Of a stretch of DNA of 64,000 nucleotides, positions 45,861-55,029 are shown one piece after another; position 1 is the stretch's first letter, and every line of letters begins with the position of its first letter. The DNA comes from Salinicola endophyticus. GTDB lineage: Bacteria > Pseudomonadota > Gammaproteobacteria > Pseudomonadales > Halomonadaceae. Location of the stretch: positions 3,224,001-3,288,000 of the forward strand of contig NZ_CP159578.1 of the NCBI RefSeq assembly GCF_040536835.1. Direction: 5' to 3'. The position numbers and the translations under genes are program-made. The notes below the pieces were generated by a model. It was not told where the DNA came from, did no database searches, and saw nothing but the letters and a program-made list of their open reading frames with translations.

Positions 45861-45932
45861 CAGCCCCGTCAGCCGCAGCGCCAATCTCAGACTCCACGGC
45901 CGACTCAGGAAGCAGATGAGTGGTACAGCTTC
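45861..45932 (+). pseudogene. C-terminal remnant of another chemoreceptor gene
   Basis: Reading from 45861 gives QPRQPQRQSQTPRPTQEADE and then WYSF. This is the Gln/Pro/Arg-rich linker and xWxxF tail that end the complete chemoreceptor at 44050-45675 ([14 protein letters not shown], then EEWSSF). There is no gene body in front, only the CT-rich repeat. A third tandem receptor gene has probably been deleted down to its last 24 codons. Confidence 0.65.
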
Positions 45933-46165
45933 CAGGCGCGTCGTGAGATACCCGACGTCCGCGCTACCACAGTGGATCGTTCGATAAACCGAGAGATGGA
46001 GTCTAATTAGAATTAGACGATCTAGTAACCGTGAAACCACAGGATCAAGCAAGCTATACGTCTAATTTTCTTGGCTTTTCAGAGTATCGAGCAAACAGAA
46101 AACACCATTGAGTTACTAATCGAAACCGATCAATCGCGAAAAAAATCGAATCCTGCGAATTTAGC

Positions 46166-46192
46166 TCAACCTCTCTGAAGCGACGCCGATAG
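46166..46192 (+). promoter_or_regulatory. Possible sigma-28 promoter of the second chemoreceptor gene
   Basis: GCCGATAG at 46185-46192 matches the -10 element well. The -35 (TCAACCTC, correct 11-nt spacing) is weak. It is 75 bp before the ATG, about the same distance as for the first receptor. Confidence 0.5.
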
Positions 46193-46266
46193 CGTCGGAT
46201 GGAGCGTGCCATCTGTCCTAGCCAGGTGGCACCCATGGAAGGCACTACACCAGCGAGGAAGCACAG

Positions 46267-47883
46267 ATGTTAAGAATCGCCAAAAGCGTCAAGGCACGGC
46301 TCGTCGTCGCCTTGGGCATATTGATCGCGCTGCTGATCGCGGTCGGCGTGCAGGGCGTGCTCAGCAATGGCCAGACCCAGGAGGCGATGCGCTCGATCGT
46401 CGACGAGAACGTCCAAGCGATGATCGAACTCTCCACGGTTCGATCCGCCACCGGCGACAATCGCACGATCTTCGCCAAGGTCGATGGCAACAACTTTTCC
46501 GACGCCCAGCGCCAGGAGATCGACAAGAACCGCCAGCGCGCCGACGACGCTTGGGACCGCTACTCCCCCGAACTGATCTCCAACGACACCGAACGTCAAC
46601 TGGCCGCGACTTATACCCAACAGCGCCAGACGCTGCGCGATCTGCTCGATAGTGGCAGCGCCAGCGATGCCCAGGTCGATACCAGTTACGCGAGCCTCTA
46701 CGACATCATCACCCAGCTCTATCGCTCGTCGCGCGAGGCGACACTGGCTAGCTACCAGAAGAGTGAGGCGGACTATCAGACCAGCCGGACGATCGTCATC
46801 GCCGCCATTCTGGTGGCACTGGTGATCGCCATCGTCATCGGCTGGTGGCTGGCCCGCGGCATCCTGCGCCCGCTGCAGGAGGCCACGGAGTTCTCCACCG
46901 CGCTGGCCGAGGGTAATTTGGGCGTGCGCCTGAGTACCCGCTACCGCGACGAGTTCGGGCGCCTGCTCGATGCCATGGCCGCCATGCGTGACAGGCTCAC
47001 CGGGGTCATCCGCGAGGTAGCACACAACGCCCGCACCGTGGAGTCGATCTCCGGCGAGCTGTCCGCGAGCAACGAGAATCTGAGCCAGCGCACCCAGGAG
47101 CAGGCCGCCAGCCTGCAGGAGACCGCTTCGGCACTCGAGCAGATCACCAACACCGTCAGCCAGAACGCCGACAACGCCGGCCAGGCCGACACCCTCGCCA
47201 GCGAGGTGAGCACCCAGGCCAAGCAGGGCGGCGAAGTGGTCGATGAGGCGATCGGCGCCATGCGCGAGATCGACGCCTCCAGCAAGGAGATCTCCAACAT
47301 CATCGGCATGATCGACGAGATCGCCTTCCAGACCAACCTGCTCGCGCTCAATGCTTCGGTCGAGGCCGCGCGTGCCGGCGAACAGGGCCGCGGCTTCGCC
47401 GTGGTCGCCCAGGAGGTGCGCCAGCTCGCCAGCCGCAGTGCCGACGCCGCCGGCGAGATCAAGCAGCTGGTCTCCGAGAGCGCCCAGCGCGTGGCCCGCG
47501 GCTCCAAGCTGGTCAACCGCTCCGGCGAGACCCTGGCACAGATCGTCAACAGCGTCGAGAAGGTCACCGATCTGGTCTCGGAGATCGCCGTCGCCAGCCG
47601 CGAGCAGTCCACCGGCATCCAGCAGATCAACCTGGCGGTGGGCGAGATGGATAGCGTGACCCAGCAGAACGCCACCCTGGTCGAGGAGTCGACCACCGTG
47701 ACCTCCAGCCTGCAGTCCCAGGCCGAGCTGCTGGCGCAAGAGGTACGCTTCTTCCGCGGCTACGACGATGGCGCGAGCCCCGCCGCACGTACCGTCAGCC
47801 TGGCCTCGCCCCAGCCGGCGCCCAGCAAGCGTCAGCCGCCGCGCCAGGCCACCGAGGAAGTCGAGGAGTGGAGCAGCTTCTGA
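46267..47883 (+). CDS. Methyl-accepting chemotaxis protein (second paralogue)
   Basis: A 538-residue chemoreceptor with the same layout as the gene at 44050: membrane helix, 4HB ligand domain (GDNRTIFAKVDGNNFSDAQRQEIDKNRQRADDAW), second helix, HAMP, signalling domain and EVEEWSSF tail. The HAMP-to-tip region is nearly identical to the first receptor at both protein and DNA level, while the ligand domains differ, as expected after tandem duplication with continued gene conversion. It ends before a strong terminator shared with katA. It likely senses a related but different chemical. Confidence 0.94.
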   Translation: MLRIAKSVKARLVVALGILIALLIAVGVQGVLSNGQTQEAMRSIVDENVQAMIELSTVRSATGDNRTIFAKVDGNNFSDAQRQEIDKNRQRADDAWDRYSPELISNDTERQLAATYTQQRQTLRDLLDSGSASDAQVDTSYASLYDIITQLYRSSREATLASYQKSEADYQTSRTIVIAAILVALVIAIVIGWWLARGILRPLQEATEFSTALAEGNLGVRLSTRYRDEFGRLLDAMAAMRDRLTGVIREVAHNARTVESISGELSASNENLSQRTQEQAASLQETASALEQITNTVSQNADNAGQADTLASEVSTQAKQGGEVVDEAIGAMREIDASSKEISNIIGMIDEIAFQTNLLALNASVEAARAGEQGRGFAVVAQEVRQLASRSADAAGEIKQLVSESAQRVARGSKLVNRSGETLAQIVNSVEKVTDLVSEIAVASREQSTGIQQINLAVGEMDSVTQQNATLVEESTTVTSSLQSQAELLAQEVRFFRGYDDGASPAARTVSLASPQPAPSKRQPPRQATEEVEEWSSF

Positions 47884-47912
47884 CCTCCCGCTGGCATGAT
47901 AACGACGGCACG

Positions 47913-47954
47913 ACAGACAACGGCCCCGTCCTGATGGACGGGGCCGTTGTCTGT
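47913..47954. terminator. Strong bidirectional terminator between chemoreceptor and catalase genes
   Basis: A perfect 19-bp stem (ACAGACAACGGCCCCGTCC and its complement, loop TGAT) between convergent genes. Confidence 0.8.
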
Positions 47955-48006
47955 GTCACCCGGGGCTAACCCCGGCGCGGCGAATGCCACGCCCACCGGC
48001 GTGGGT

Positions 48007-49470
48007 TCAGCGCCCGTGGTTGGCCTTCACGCCCGCCTCCACGCGCTCACCGATCTTGGCATCGACATTCTTCCAGTACTCGAATACCCGCGATAGCACC
48101 GGCTCTTCGACGCCGCTGGAGACATGGCCGACGATATTGTCGACCAGGCGATCGCGCGCGGCGTCGTCCATCACCTTGTTGACCAGGTCGTTGGCCTGGC
48201 TCCAGTCATCGTCGGCCGGGCGCAGCGTATAGGCCGTGCGCACGAATTCACCGTCGGCAGACCACACCGCATCTTCCGGGTAACGCTGCGGATCGGCCTT
48301 GGCACCGCCCTTGCTGTTGGGGGCGTAGACCGGGTCGCTGGCGTTGTGCATGCGCATGGCGCCACCCTTGCTGTAGCTGTGCACCGGGCAGCGCGGCGTG
48401 TTGACCGGAATGTGCTTGTAGTTGACCCCCAGCCGGGCGCGGTGGGCATCGGCGTAGGAGATCGAGCGCGCCAGTAGCATCTTGTCCGGCGACAGCCCGG
48501 TGCCCGGCACCATGTTGTTGGGTTCGAAGGCGGCCTGTTCGATCTCACTGTGGAAATCGGTCGGATTGCGGTCGAGCGTCATCTTGCCGACTTCCATCAG
48601 CGGGTAGTCGCTGTGGGGCCAGACCTTGGTCAGGTCGAACGGGTTGATGTGGTAATCCTTGGCCTCCTCGAACGGCATCACCTGCACGTGCAGGGTCCAG
48701 GTCGGGTAGTCGCCACGCTTGATCGCCTCGAACAGATCACGGCGGTGGTAGTCGGCATCGCTACCGGCCATCTGATCCGCCTGCTCCTGGGTCATGCACT
48801 TGATGCCCTGGTCGGTCTTGAAGTGATACTTGACCCAGAAGCGCTCGCCTTCGGCATTGACCCACATGTAGGTGTGGCTCGAGTAGCCGTTCATGTGGCG
48901 CCAGGTCGCGGGCACGCCGCGGTCCCCCATCAGCCAGGTCACCTGGTGGGCCGATTCCGGCGCCAGGGTCCAGAAGTCCCACTGCATGTCGTGATCGCGC
49001 AGGCCGTTGTCGGCACGGCGCTTCTGCGAGTGAATGAAGTGCTGGAACTTCATCGGATCGCGCACGAAGAACACGGGGGTATTGTTACCCACCATGTCGA
49101 AGTTGCCTTCCTCGGTATAGAACTTCAACGCGAAGCCGCGCGGGTCGCGCCAGGTATCGGGGCTACCGCTCTCCCCTGCCACGGTGGAAAAACGCGCCAC
49201 CATGTCGGTCTGCTTGCCTAGCTGCAGAAACTTGGCCTTGGTATAGCGGCTGACGTCCTGGGTCACCTCGAAGTGACCGAAGGCACCGCCACCCTTGGCG
49301 TGGGGCTGGCGGTCCGGGATCATCTCGCGGTTGAACGCCGCCATCTGCTCCATCAGATAATGATCATGCATGACGATGGGTCCATCCGGGCCCACCGAGA
49401 GCGCATTCTCTTCGCTCGCGACGGGGATGCCGGCATCCGTCGTCGTCGGCTTGCGGTTGTCGCTGGTCAC
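48007..49470 (-). CDS. katA: Monofunctional haem catalase
   Basis: A 487-residue clade-3-size catalase that dismutates hydrogen peroxide. The distal His57 lies in [20 protein letters not shown], the distal Asn in [24 protein letters not shown], and the proximal Tyr in [15 protein letters not shown]. The conserved [15 protein letters not shown] stretch is present. The start is a GTG at 49470 ([10 protein letters not shown]) with GGGAGAG as ribosome site; the ATG-like frame further up has no similarity. It is monocistronic. No OxyR-type gene is adjacent. Confidence 0.94.
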   Translation of the reverse strand: MTSDNRKPTTTDAGIPVASEENALSVGPDGPIVMHDHYLMEQMAAFNREMIPDRQPHAKGGGAFGHFEVTQDVSRYTKAKFLQLGKQTDMVARFSTVAGESGSPDTWRDPRGFALKFYTEEGNFDMVGNNTPVFFVRDPMKFQHFIHSQKRRADNGLRDHDMQWDFWTLAPESAHQVTWLMGDRGVPATWRHMNGYSSHTYMWVNAEGERFWVKYHFKTDQGIKCMTQEQADQMAGSDADYHRRDLFEAIKRGDYPTWTLHVQVMPFEEAKDYHINPFDLTKVWPHSDYPLMEVGKMTLDRNPTDFHSEIEQAAFEPNNMVPGTGLSPDKMLLARSISYADAHRARLGVNYKHIPVNTPRCPVHSYSKGGAMRMHNASDPVYAPNSKGGAKADPQRYPEDAVWSADGEFVRTAYTLRPADDDWSQANDLVNKVMDDAARDRLVDNIVGHVSSGVEEPVLSRVFEYWKNVDAKIGERVEAGVKANHGR

Positions 49471-49724
49471 GGTGATCTCTCCCTCGTTCGACGCGGCGAC
49501 GCGACGATCGCATCGCCTCACATCTCCACCACGCGCCATCGGCTCGGCACAAACTCTGGGTCAGGACCAGGAGAATTCGTCATGCCACCGAGACGGTACA
49601 ACACGGAGTGCAACTTGAAGGTATAGAACCCCGCGCGCCGGACTGTCCAATCCCCGGCGCCGATTTGATCCAGCGCAAGTGCAGATGTCACAAGTGGTGG
49701 TGCACTTTCGCTGCTTCCTGCATA

Positions 49725-50150
49725 TCACGCTTGAGAAGGCGGTTCGGACGAATCCGGCTCCAGGCCACTGGCGCGAGCAAAGGTGAGAATGACCTGACGC
49801 AGAATCTGGCGCTGCTCGTCGGGCAAGCCGCGGTAGACCCGCAGCACCTCGTCCTCCTCGCCGCCGACCGCGATTTCCCAGGTCGCCCGGGATGGCTGCG
49901 AGCCGCTGGCGGCTCGAGCACCATAGCGCAGATAGTGCGGCTCCAACCCGAGCCATCCTGCCAGCACCTGAAGCTTCTCCTGAGCCGGGACCGACTCACC
50001 GCGCAGCCAGCGCCTGACGCCCTGGAACGTCATTGGCGCGCCCCAGTAGCGCAGATTGAACTCCCGCTCCAGCACCGAGGGGCGTGGTTCGTAACCGGCG
50101 GCAGTCAGCGCCGCTCTCAAGCGCTCGGCAAACAAGGTTTTTTCATCCAT
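49725..50150 (-). CDS. Small helix-turn-helix (XRE/cI-like) regulator
   Basis: A 141-residue protein. Residues 5-75 (FAERLRAALTAAGYEPRPSVLEREFN, then APMTFQGVRRWLRGESVPAQEKLQVLAGWLGLEPHYLRYG) form a lambda-repressor-like helix-turn-helix of a type seen in many proteobacterial orphan regulators. The C-terminal part (LPDEQRQILRQVILTFARASG) is helical. Its role is unknown; it may be a domesticated prophage-type repressor. It is transcribed toward katA with a 254-bp gap. Confidence 0.8.
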   Translation of the reverse strand: MDEKTLFAERLRAALTAAGYEPRPSVLEREFNLRYWGAPMTFQGVRRWLRGESVPAQEKLQVLAGWLGLEPHYLRYGARAASGSQPSRATWEIAVGGEEDEVLRVYRGLPDEQRQILRQVILTFARASGLEPDSSEPPSQA

Positions 50151-50603
50151 GGGATATAACTTGAACCGTTAATTAAAATTCAGCTGCATCTCTGTTTAAC
50201 CCGCTATTGAAGTGTCGATTAAACGAAGACGCGTCTTTGGACGCGCTACCCGGCACCCGCTGGCGCGCCGAGATCGCGACGCGAACGCGTTCTCACCGCG
50301 ACGAAGGTATGTCCCATCACCTCGCGAGCCCCGAGACGACGGGTAATCATCCAGCGCCATTCAGTCTCGGCGGCGAGTAGAGGTGAGGCGCGACGCGTTC
50401 GTCAGCTTAGAAAGATTTGACGTAGACACCACAAATTCGTGGAATTCGTCGCGACAAGCCCCGGGGAGGCGTGAAGGGTCGGGAGCGCGCTCGCCGACCA
50501 CCAGGCCGAATAGCCGCCCCCCTTCAGGCTCATCGGCTGCAAGTGCTATCGGCTGCAATGGTCGCGGGCCATCAGATCGACGGCCCGGAGGGAAGTATGG
50601 CCG
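50151..50603. other. 453-bp gap without a supported gene
   Basis: It contains the promoter side of the small regulator (AT-rich TTAATTAAAATTCAG near 50170). Short open frames on both strands have no recognisable sequence or ribosome site. Confidence 0.5.
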
Positions 50604-51080
50604 TCAGTGGCCGTGTCGGCGCCGGTGCAGCGCACGTACCTGCTGGTCGAACCCGGCCACTGGCCCCTCGACTTGAAGCCCGGGGACCACCGCGGTGATC
50701 GGCAGCGGCGCCACCGGCGGCACCGCCTGGCCCAGCTCGCCGAGCCAGGTCATCAGCTGCGCTGCCGAACTGGCGTAGACGATCCGCCCCAGCCCTACCC
50801 AGCCATGCGCCGCGGCGCACATCGGACAGTGCTCGCCGGAGGTGTAGACGGTAGCCGCGGCGCGCGCTTCGGGGGAGAGATGCTCCGCCGCCCAGCGCGC
50901 CAGGGCGAACTCCGGATGGCGGGTGGCATCGCCGCCGGAGATACGATTGCGGTCCTCGGCCAGCAACTCGCCGGTGTCACTCACCAGCACGCTGCCGAAG
51001 GGCTCGTCGCCGGCCTCCAGCGCAGCCTCGGCCAGGGCCACCGCGCGCGCCAGGAAGCGCGTCTGTTGGCTGTCGCTCAT
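50604..51080 (-). CDS. Nucleoside/base deaminase (CMP/dCMP deaminase fold)
   Basis: A 158-residue zinc deaminase. The zinc site is HPEFAL (His near 56, catalytic Glu near 58) and SGEHCPMCAAAHGW (two Cys near 85 and 88), the guanine-deaminase/TadA-like arrangement. Residues 22-32 (AGDEPFGSVLV) are the typical opening. Its ATG overlaps the stop of the amine oxidase gene (ATGA), so the two are co-translated. Substrate could be guanine, an analogue or another amino-heterocycle. Confidence 0.88.
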   Translation of the reverse strand: MSDSQQTRFLARAVALAEAALEAGDEPFGSVLVSDTGELLAEDRNRISGGDATRHPEFALARWAAEHLSPEARAAATVYTSGEHCPMCAAAHGWVGLGRIVYASSAAQLMTWLGELGQAVPPVAPLPITAVVPGLQVEGPVAGFDQQVRALHRRRHGH

Positions 51081-52258
51081 GGGGTCTCCTCACAGCGGAT
51101 GGGAAAGCGTGCCAGCCCGAAGGCGGCGAGTTCCGGCGCCCGCGTGCCGTGTGATAGCCACTCGCCGAGCACCTCGCCCATCACGCTCGCGAACTTGAAG
51201 CCGTGGCCGGAGAAACCGCCAGCGACCACCAGCCCCGGTAGCGGCTCGTCGATCAGGAAGTGCTCGTCGGGAGTCCGGATGTACTGGCATACGGCGCCGT
51301 GGCGCAGTGCACCGACGCCGGGCAGATAGCGCGCGATCACCTGCGCCAGCTCGGGTATGTCGTCCGGGTGCTGACCGAACGGCAGCAGCGGCTCCCCCGG
51401 TGCCAGCGGCTGGCCGGCGTCATGGCGGCCGAGCTTGAATCCGGCACCATCGATATCGGGAAAGCCGTAGTAGATACCCAGCTCGTCATCGGTGAGACTG
51501 AACCCCGGAAAGCGCTCACGCTGATAGCGCGCATCCGCGCTGTACCAGGCGAAAGTCTTGCGCACCCGTGTCAGCGGCAGCCTCACTCCAAGCGGCGCCA
51601 GCAGCCCGGCCAGGTGTTGACCGCAGGCCGCCAGCACGCGCCGTGCACCGAAGCAACGGCCATCGGCGCAGCGGGCCAGGTAACCGCCCGCCGGTAGCGC
51701 CTCTAGCGCAACCACCCGAGCGCCGGTGGCCAGTGTCACGCCGGTTTGACGCGCCAGGCGCCGGCGCCAGCAAGCGAGGATACGCTCGACCCGCAGCACC
51801 CCGGCACGCGCCTCGAAGGCGCCGACATGGGTCTCGCTCAATGCCTCACGACCGCTGCGCCAGCCGGGCCAGCGGCGCGCCACGCCGTGGCCATCGAGCT
51901 GCTCCAGCGGCAGCGCGTGGTCCCGCGCGCTGGCCGCGACCTGACGCATGAAGGACGCGGTCGCCGGGCCGAGGTTGAGCACCCCGGTCGGCAACAGCAG
52001 CGACTCACCGGTCTCGCGTTCGAGCCGTTGCCAGCCCGCCCAGGCGCGCTGGGCCAGCGCCACGTAGCCGCCGCCTTCACCATAGGCGAGCCGGATCAGT
52101 CGCGTCTCACCATGGTGGGCACCCTGATCGTGGGGCGGGTCATGGGCGTCCAGCACCTGTACCGACCCCGCACCGCTCGCGGCCAGATGATCGGCCGCCG
52201 CCAGCCCCATACTGCCGCCGCCGATGATCAGCAGCTCCGAGTGTGTCGCCTGTGTCAT
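51077..52258 (-). CDS. FAD-dependent amine oxidase (sarcosine oxidase / SolA-like)
   Basis: A 393-residue flavoprotein of the DAO family. The Rossmann motif is IGGGSMGLAAADHLAASG at residues 12-29. The flavin-linkage Cys of monomeric sarcosine oxidases is probably the Cys in RHGAVCQYIRTPDEHFLID. The C-terminal GFSGHGFKFASVMGEVLGEWL is diagnostic. It oxidises an N-methyl or secondary amino acid to release aldehyde or imine and H2O2. It lies between a symporter and a deaminase gene in one operon, suggesting uptake then oxidation then deamination of a nitrogen compound. Confidence 0.9.
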   Translation of the reverse strand: MTQATHSELLIIGGGSMGLAAADHLAASGAGSVQVLDAHDPPHDQGAHHGETRLIRLAYGEGGGYVALAQRAWAGWQRLERETGESLLLPTGVLNLGPATASFMRQVAASARDHALPLEQLDGHGVARRWPGWRSGREALSETHVGAFEARAGVLRVERILACWRRRLARQTGVTLATGARVVALEALPAGGYLARCADGRCFGARRVLAACGQHLAGLLAPLGVRLPLTRVRKTFAWYSADARYQRERFPGFSLTDDELGIYYGFPDIDGAGFKLGRHDAGQPLAPGEPLLPFGQHPDDIPELAQVIARYLPGVGALRHGAVCQYIRTPDEHFLIDEPLPGLVVAGGFSGHGFKFASVMGEVLGEWLSHGTRAPELAAFGLARFPIRCEETP

Positions 52259-52308
52259 GCCTTATCTTGTCCTTTCACAACCGGGGGACGGCGTGGGCCT
52301 ATCCGACG

Positions 52309-53595
52309 TCAGGCCGCCGGCTCCTGAGCCACCGCCGCGTCACTCGAGCGCGCTTCGCTACGCGCGATGATCGCACTGCCGGTCAAGTCACCGGTGACGT
52401 TTAGCGCGGTGCAGCCCATGCCCACCAGCGCATCGATCGAGGTCAGCAGCGCCACCGTCTCGATCGGCAGGCCGACCTGGGCGAACACCGTGGCGATCAT
52501 CACGATACCCGCCCCCGGCACCCCGGCGGTACCGATCGAGGTCAGGGTGCCGATCAGTACGATCTCGAGCATGTCGGTGAGATCGAGCGGGATACCCGCG
52601 ACGTTGGCGGCGAACACCGCCGAGATCGCGATGCGGATCGCGGCGCCATCCATGTTGACGGTCGCCCCCAGCGGCAGGCTGAAGGCATAGAGACTGCGCG
52701 GCAGCCCCAGGCGCTGCGCCGCGTTGAGCGTCAGCGGCAGCGTGCCGCTGCTGCTCTGGGTGGCGAAGGCGGTCGCCATCGGCGTGCGCGCCTCGCGGAA
52801 GAAGGCCCCGAGACGCACCCCGAACCCCTTCATCAGCACGCAGTAGAGCAGCAGATGCACGGCCAGCGCCAGGTAGAGCACCAGCACCATGCTGCCGAGG
52901 GAGAGAATCGTGCCCAGCCCCTGCTTGGCTACGGTGCCGGTGACGATGGCGAAGACCCCGATCGGCACGAACTGCAGCACCCCGGCCATCACCTTCATGG
53001 TCACCGCGTTGAGCCCTTCGATCACCCCATAGAGCTTCTCCGCCAGCTCGCCCTGGGTCCTGTCATCGGACTGGGCATCGCCTTGCGTTGCCGCCCCGCG
53101 CTGGCGCAGCTTGAGCAGCGCGATCCCGAACACGAAGGCGGTGAAGATGATCCCCAGCAGATTGGGCTCCGCCAGCGCAGCGACGATATTGCTGGGCACG
53201 ATCGACAGCAGCACGCTGACGATGCCGGGATTGTCCGGGACCGCGACGCTGGCACTGTCATCGAGGGTCATGCCACTGCCCGGCGAGAGCAGCGAGGCGA
53301 CGGCCAGCCCGACCACGATCGCCAGCGCCGAGGTCACCACGTAGTAGACGAACACCTTGCCGCCCATGCGCCCGAGCCGCCCCAGCTCGGCCTGATTGAT
53401 GCCCACGATCAGCGTGAACAGCACGATGGGGACGATCAGAAACTTGAGCAGGCGCAGCAGCTGATCGCCCAGCGGCGCCACCCAGGCGGCCAGGGTCTCG
53501 CCGCCCAGCAAGCCGGCAGCGAGACCCAGCACCAGGGCGATGGTGACACGCAGAATCAGAGAAGCGTCGAGGTAGACGCGAAAGAGTGACGTCAT
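52309..53595 (-). CDS. Dicarboxylate/amino acid:cation symporter (GltP/DctA family)
   Basis: A 428-residue secondary transporter with the DAACS fold. It has the serine-rich hairpin ATQSSSGTLPLTLNAAQRLGLP, then FSLPLGATVNMDGAAIRIAISAVF (the NMDG substrate/cation motif) and GTAGVPGAGIVMIATVFAQVGLP, and ends with the binding helix MGCTALNVTGDLTGSAIIAR. Family members bring in glutamate, aspartate or C4-dicarboxylates with H+ or Na+. It is the first gene of the operon, 50 bp before the amine oxidase gene, so its substrate may be an N-substituted amino acid. Confidence 0.92.
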   Translation of the reverse strand: MTSLFRVYLDASLILRVTIALVLGLAAGLLGGETLAAWVAPLGDQLLRLLKFLIVPIVLFTLIVGINQAELGRLGRMGGKVFVYYVVTSALAIVVGLAVASLLSPGSGMTLDDSASVAVPDNPGIVSVLLSIVPSNIVAALAEPNLLGIIFTAFVFGIALLKLRQRGAATQGDAQSDDRTQGELAEKLYGVIEGLNAVTMKVMAGVLQFVPIGVFAIVTGTVAKQGLGTILSLGSMVLVLYLALAVHLLLYCVLMKGFGVRLGAFFREARTPMATAFATQSSSGTLPLTLNAAQRLGLPRSLYAFSLPLGATVNMDGAAIRIAISAVFAANVAGIPLDLTDMLEIVLIGTLTSIGTAGVPGAGIVMIATVFAQVGLPIETVALLTSIDALVGMGCTALNVTGDLTGSAIIARSEARSSDAAVAQEPAA

Positions 53596-53785
53596 GGGCA
53601 GGCCCTATTGATGGGTGAAACGCGATGGGTGAAGCGCGATGAGCGACGAGCGATGGGTGACGAACGCGCCGGCGCGCGACACCAGGCCGCTGGCCGAATG
53701 GACATATTATCGACGCATATTCCATTCGTCCGCCAATCCCGGCCGCCAACCTGGACCGGCTTCGGGATCGCGGCCCCGGATACGC

Positions 53786-53808
53786 AAAACCCGGCCAGGA
53801 GGCCGGGT
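53786..53808 (-). terminator. Terminator after the GST gene
   Basis: On the minus strand ACCCGGCC-TCCT-GGCCGGGT is followed by TTTGCG. It sits 22 bp past the gene's stop. Confidence 0.75.
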
Positions 53809-53830
53809 CACAAGAGAGCAGGCGCCGGGT

Positions 53831-54685
53831 TCAGCCGCCGAGCTTGTCCTGGGTGCGGGTATCGAAATCGCTGGCGTCGTGACGCTCGTGGAGCTGGCTG
53901 GACGGTTCGCCGAAGGTACGGTTGACCATCCGCCCGCGCTGCACCGCCGGACGCGCATCGATCTCCTTGGCCCAGCGCTGCACGTGGGTGTAGCTCTCGA
54001 CCTGCAGGAACTCCGCCGCGTCGTAGAGCCGCCCCAGGGCGAGCTGGCCATACCAGGACCAGTTGGCGATATCGGCGATGGTGTATTCGTCACCGGCCAG
54101 ATAGCGCGACTCGGCCAGACGCCGGTCGAGCACGTCGAGCTGGCGCTTGGTCTCCATGGTGAAGCGGTCGATCGGATACTCCAGCTTCTCCGGCGCGTAG
54201 GCGTAGAAGTGGCCGAAACCGCCACCCAGATAGGGCGCGCTGCCCATCTGCCAGAACAGCCAGTTGAGGGTCTCCACCCGCGTGGCGGTGTCTTGGGGCA
54301 GGAAGGCGCCGAACTTCTCCGCCAGATGCAGCAGGATCGAGCCGGACTCGAAGACTCGCAGCGGCTTGTCCCCGCTGTAGTCCATCAGCGCCGGGATCTT
54401 GGAGTTGGGGTTGACCTCGACGAAGCCGCTGCCGAACTGATCGCCCTCGCCGATATTGATCAGCCAGGCGTCGTATTCGGCGTCCTTGCCCAGCGCCAGC
54501 AGCTCCTCGAACATCACCCCAGCCTTGACCCCGTTGGGGGTGGCCAGCGAGTAGAGCTGGAAAGGATGCTTGCCCACCGGCAGCGCTTTCTCGTGGGTGG
54601 GCCCGGCCACCGGCCGGTTGATGCTGGCGAACTTGCCGCCGCTCTCTTTGGGTTCCCAGACCTTGGGAGGGGTATAGTCGCTCAT
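53831..54685 (-). CDS. yghU: YghU-type glutathione S-transferase
   Basis: A 284-residue GST of the Nu class (YghU/YfcG). It starts YTPPKVWEPKESGGKFASINRPVAGPTHEKALPVGKHPFQLYSLATPNGVKAGVM, with the TPNG glutathione contact and NPNSKIPAL and FESGSILLHLAEKFG. The C-terminal helical domain has GSAPYLGGGFGHFYAYAP and YTIADIANWSWYG. Nu-class enzymes bind two glutathiones and show disulfide-bond reductase and peroxide activity. The ATG at 54685 has GGAG. A much longer frame to 55000 would include the noncoding GTCCAC repeat and is rejected. Confidence 0.94.
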   Translation of the reverse strand: MSDYTPPKVWEPKESGGKFASINRPVAGPTHEKALPVGKHPFQLYSLATPNGVKAGVMFEELLALGKDAEYDAWLINIGEGDQFGSGFVEVNPNSKIPALMDYSGDKPLRVFESGSILLHLAEKFGAFLPQDTATRVETLNWLFWQMGSAPYLGGGFGHFYAYAPEKLEYPIDRFTMETKRQLDVLDRRLAESRYLAGDEYTIADIANWSWYGQLALGRLYDAAEFLQVESYTHVQRWAKEIDARPAVQRGRMVNRTFGEPSSQLHERHDASDFDTRTQDKLGG

Positions 54686-54792
54686 CACAGCTCCTTGACA
54701 ACAAGGGGTCTCGACGACGCCGTCATCACGGCCTCGCCATCGTGTGATAAAAACATAGCGTGTTAAAGGTTTCTCGGCCAGACGCCTCCCGG

Positions 54793-54846
54793 CCACGTCC
54801 ACGTCCACGTCCACGTCCACGTCCACGTCCACGTCCACGTCCACGG
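54793..54846. repeat. Hexanucleotide tandem repeat (CCACGT x 8)
   Basis: Eight perfect copies of CCACGT plus CCACGG, about 110 bp upstream of the GST start. It is open in several frames (Val-Asp or Arg-Pro repeats) but lies outside supported genes. The remainder of 54686-55029 holds no gene. Confidence 0.9.
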
Positions 54847-55029
54847 ATCGGGCAGCAGTCAGCTCTAGCACGCCGTTCACAACCGCTGGACGAAGGGGCC
54901 TGTCCGGTGGCAGGCCGTCACGAAGACACTGTAGCCCCTCCCTGGGCGCTACCTTTGCCATCCCTGGCAAAGCAACCTCGCGTTGCCCTACCCCCGGCAC
55001 CCATCACCGGAGGGGCTGGACATGGGCGC

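Noticed and set aside
45684..46052. Minus-strand ORF with Arg/Glu/Lys octad repeats
   Set aside because: Created by translating the TCTCTTTC array; no ribosome site and no homology.
46270..47739. 489-codon minus-strand frame opposite the second chemoreceptor
   Set aside because: Shadow frame; the same artefact appears opposite the first receptor at 44824-45561.
54686..55000. N-terminal extension of the GST with a Val-Asp repeat
   Set aside because: The ATG at 54685 has a good ribosome site and gives the normal YghU length; the extension only translates the tandem repeat.
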